Assembly: GCA_902495265.1 (NCBI GenBank)
Contig: CABUWR010000090.1
Span: 1-5,937 of the forward strand
Origin: an uncultured Collinsella sp.
Lineage (GTDB): Bacteria; Actinomycetota; Coriobacteriia; Coriobacteriales; Coriobacteriaceae
Length of the DNA: 5,937 bases
Reading direction: 5' to 3'
Of the stretch, positions 4,910 through 5,937 are shown piece after piece; position 1 is the stretch's first letter; each line of letters opens with the position of its first letter. Under the pieces are notes generated by a model. That model did not search any database, had not been told where the DNA came from, and was given only the letters and a program-made list of their open reading frames with translations. A program made the position numbers and the translations under genes.

Positions 4910-4974
4910 CCATCCGCAACGCAAGTCTTGTGCCTCATTGCAGTATTTTAACGTTGCGGATGGCAGACAGTCGA
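4910..4974 (-). promoter_or_regulatory. Promoter and 12-bp inverted repeat upstream of the exporter's TetR gene
   Basis: On the minus strand a -35 TCGACT (4974-4969), an 18-bp gap and a -10 TAAAAT (4950-4945) predict a start near 4938. Perfect 12-bp arms CCATCCGCAACG (4963-4952) and CGTTGCGGATGG (4921-4910) flank the -10 and the start, with a 30-bp spacer. The second arm ends with GGATGG, the ribosome site of the TetR gene. No terminator is seen after the PII gene, so read-through RNA would carry both arms and could mask the ribosome site. Alternatively the two half-sites, 42 bp apart centre to centre, are protein-binding sites. Confidence 0.6.
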
Positions 4975-4976
4975 TT

Positions 4977-5315
4977 CTACACCGCGGCGGGGCCGTGTTC
5001 GTCGGTACGGATGCGGATGACCTCCTCGACCGGCTCGACCCAAATCTTGCCGTCTCCAACGGCACCGGTGCGAGCAGCATTGCAGATAATCTCGACAATT
5101 CCGTCGACATGCTCATCGGCGCAGATAAGGGTGAACTGTACCTTAGGGATCGTGTTGACAAGCAACTCGTTGCCGCGCACGTATTCCTTCCAGCCATGCT
5201 GCGCGCCGCAGCCCTGCACCTGGTTGATGGTCATACCACGAACATCAGCAGCAAACAGCGCATCTTTAAGAACCTCAAGCTTTTCCTGACGCACGATAGC
5301 CGTGATCTTTTTCAT
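4977..5315 (-). CDS. glnK: PII nitrogen regulatory protein (GlnK/GlnB type)
   Basis: The length of 112 residues and the sequence are those of a PII protein, a trimeric cytosolic sensor of ATP/ADP and 2-oxoglutarate that can plug the Amt channel by its T-loop. Visible ligand residues include Arg9, Gln39 and Lys58 (2-oxoglutarate and T-loop base), the TGxxGDGK segment at 83-90, and Arg101 and Arg103 for ATP. In the T-loop, position 51, the Tyr modified by uridylylation or adenylylation in many bacteria, is Leu; position 46 is Val, and a Tyr sits at 45 (GWKEYVRGNELL). Control is therefore probably by ligands only, not covalent modification at the usual site. ATG 5315 follows AGAGGA with an 8-nt gap. 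It lies 207 bp after amt on the same strand. The GlnK name rests on linkage to amt, which fits GlnK better than GlnB. Confidence 0.95.
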   Translation of the reverse strand: MKKITAIVRQEKLEVLKDALFAADVRGMTINQVQGCGAQHGWKEYVRGNELLVNTIPKVQFTLICADEHVDGIVEIICNAARTGAVGDGKIWVEPVEEVIRIRTDEHGPAAV

Positions 5316-5361
5316 AGTGAATTCCTCTCAATAATCAACGTATCCCTTTACATGAGACGCG

Positions 5362-5441
5362 GGTTTCCCAAGTGCCGCAAACCAACCTCAGAGATCAAAA
5401 AGTTCAACTGACTGGTCTTAGCAGGTTTCCCAAGTGCCGCA
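5362..5441. repeat. 18-bp perfect direct repeat upstream of the PII gene
   Basis: GGTTTCCCAAGTGCCGCA occurs at 5362-5379 and again at 5424-5441, 62 bp apart in the same orientation. The second copy is part of the left arm of the large palindrome at 5418-5526; the first is isolated and may be a remnant of a second palindrome or a protein-binding site before glnK. Confidence 0.8.
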
Positions 5442-5526
5442 GATTGCCGTGAAAGAGGAGCGAAGCGTACTTAAGTACGTGAGCGACGATTGAACGGCAA
5501 GGTGCGGTGCTTGGGGAAGCTGCTAA
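5418..5526. repeat. Large (about 109-bp) imperfect palindrome between amt and glnK
   Basis: The arms share ordered blocks TTAGCAG, CCCAAG, CCGCA, TTGCCGT and CGTACTT, meeting at the perfect centre GTACTTAAGTAC (5467-5478). On the plus strand three further positions become G-U pairs, giving stems of 7, 16 and 7 pairs, an unpaired internal region and a final stem. The right edge begins in the amt stop codon (5525-5523). It may be a dispersed palindromic element used as a processing or partial termination site that lowers read-through from amt into glnK. No U-tract is present. Confidence 0.75.
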
Positions 5527-5937
5527 TCGAGTCCCGAGAAGGAGGGATACGCGCTCTCGCCGTGCTGACTCGCATCCATGCCCAGCGCCTCGTCGGCCTC
5601 GTCCACGCGCAGGCTGCCGTGGAACAGCGCCTTGACCACCGCGGCGATCACCAAATCGAGCACCAGCACAAGAGCGACCGTCACCACAATACCCAAAATC
5701 TGCGAGATGAGCAGCGACACGTCGCCCGTGTAGAACAGGCCTCCCTTACCGGTCCACGAGAGCTCCGGCACGCAGAACAGGCCCGTGAGCACGCCGCCCA
5801 AGATACCGCCGACACCGTGGCAACCGAACGCATCGAGCGCATCGTCGTAGCCAAACTTGGTCTTGAGATGACTGATAGCCAGGTAGCAAACGGGCGAGAC
5901 AATCAGGCCCATGACCAGCGCCGCCCACGGCTCGACA
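5523..5937 (-). CDS. amt: Ammonium transporter Amt, C-terminal part (partial, cut by right edge)
   Basis: The visible 138 codons are in frame to the window edge (first full codon at 5936). GYDDALDAFGCHGVGGILGG holds the second of the twin pore histidines (equivalent to E. coli AmtB His318) with its conserved Asp residues. Two further membrane helices follow, then a cytosolic tail, LRVDEADEALGMDASQHGESAY, that is the typical C-terminal motif which contacts PII. The protein forms a trimeric inner-membrane ammonium channel, regulated here presumably by the PII product of the downstream gene. An ATG at 5912 lies inside a membrane segment and is not the start. Confidence 0.95.
   Translation of the reverse strand, partial: VEPWAALVMGLIVSPVCYLAISHLKTKFGYDDALDAFGCHGVGGILGGVLTGLFCVPELSWTGKGGLFYTGDVSLLISQILGIVVTVALVLVLDLVIAAVVKALFHGSLRVDEADEALGMDASQHGESAYPSFSGLD

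Noticed and set aside
4903..4938. Upstream ATG (4938) for the exporter's TetR gene
   Set aside because: It has no ribosome site, coincides with the predicted transcript start, and adds residues not typical of TetR proteins. A leaderless start there cannot be fully excluded.
4938..5411. Plus-strand ORF of 157 codons opposite the PII gene
   Set aside because: The opposite strand encodes a full-length PII protein with conserved ligand residues; this ORF has no family features.
5362..5441. Direct repeats as part of a CRISPR array
   Set aside because: Only two copies of 18 bp; the second belongs to a larger palindrome, and there are no regular repeat-spacer units.
1..5937. tRNA or rRNA genes and transposase genes
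   Set aside because: No tRNA-like cloverleaf, rRNA-like stretch, or DDE/Y1 transposase motif was recognised in any frame by reading.

Overview
The window reads like chromosomal DNA of a high-GC anaerobic gut actinomycete of the Coriobacteriia, with Collinsella or a close relative as my best guess. This rests on protein style (the acyl-CoA dehydratase activase with an Ala-rich N-terminal extension, and the Amt and PII sequences), strong AGGAGG-type ribosome binding sites, and abundant short intergenic palindromes. It is an inference from sequence, not a database match. Every confident protein gene lies on the minus strand, so the region is transcribed right to left.

From right to left: the 3' part of an ammonium transporter gene (amt, cut by the right edge); a roughly 109-bp imperfect palindrome starting in the amt stop codon; a PII signal protein gene (glnK/glnB type) that lacks Tyr51; a TetR repressor gene (4240-4902); a terminator and two near-identical operators; an MFS drug-type exporter gene (2876-4138); a 54-bp inverted repeat over the start of the next gene; a Cof-type HAD phosphatase gene (1903-2760); an approximately 850-bp gene-poor region; a second TetR gene (346-1056, TTG start); and the first 111 codons of a 2-hydroxyacyl-CoA dehydratase activase gene, cut by the left edge.

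Three functional units stand out. Amt and PII form the usual ammonium uptake and sensing pair. TetR plus MFS form a ligand-inducible efflux cassette, with operators of the form TACATACC-n3-(A/G)GTAT(G/C)TA around the exporter's 5' region. The second TetR and the activase are 12 bp apart and probably one operon, preceded by two 19-bp tandem operator-like repeats.

The most interesting part is the gene-poor region at 1057-1902. It holds an unlisted 41-residue hydrophobic, Arg-tailed peptide gene (1306-1431). Its 9-nt perfect Shine-Dalgarno sequence is masked by a hairpin, a LexA/SOS-like box sits on its promoter, and a convergent plus-strand promoter could make an antisense RNA across its 3' end. 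Together these look like an SOS-controlled type I toxin-antitoxin locus. A second pattern occurs at two genes (the HAD phosphatase and the exporter's TetR). Each has perfect inverted-repeat arms in which the first arm lies just upstream of the -10 element and the second arm covers the Shine-Dalgarno sequence. Read-through transcripts would hide the start site, while transcripts from the gene's own promoter would not.
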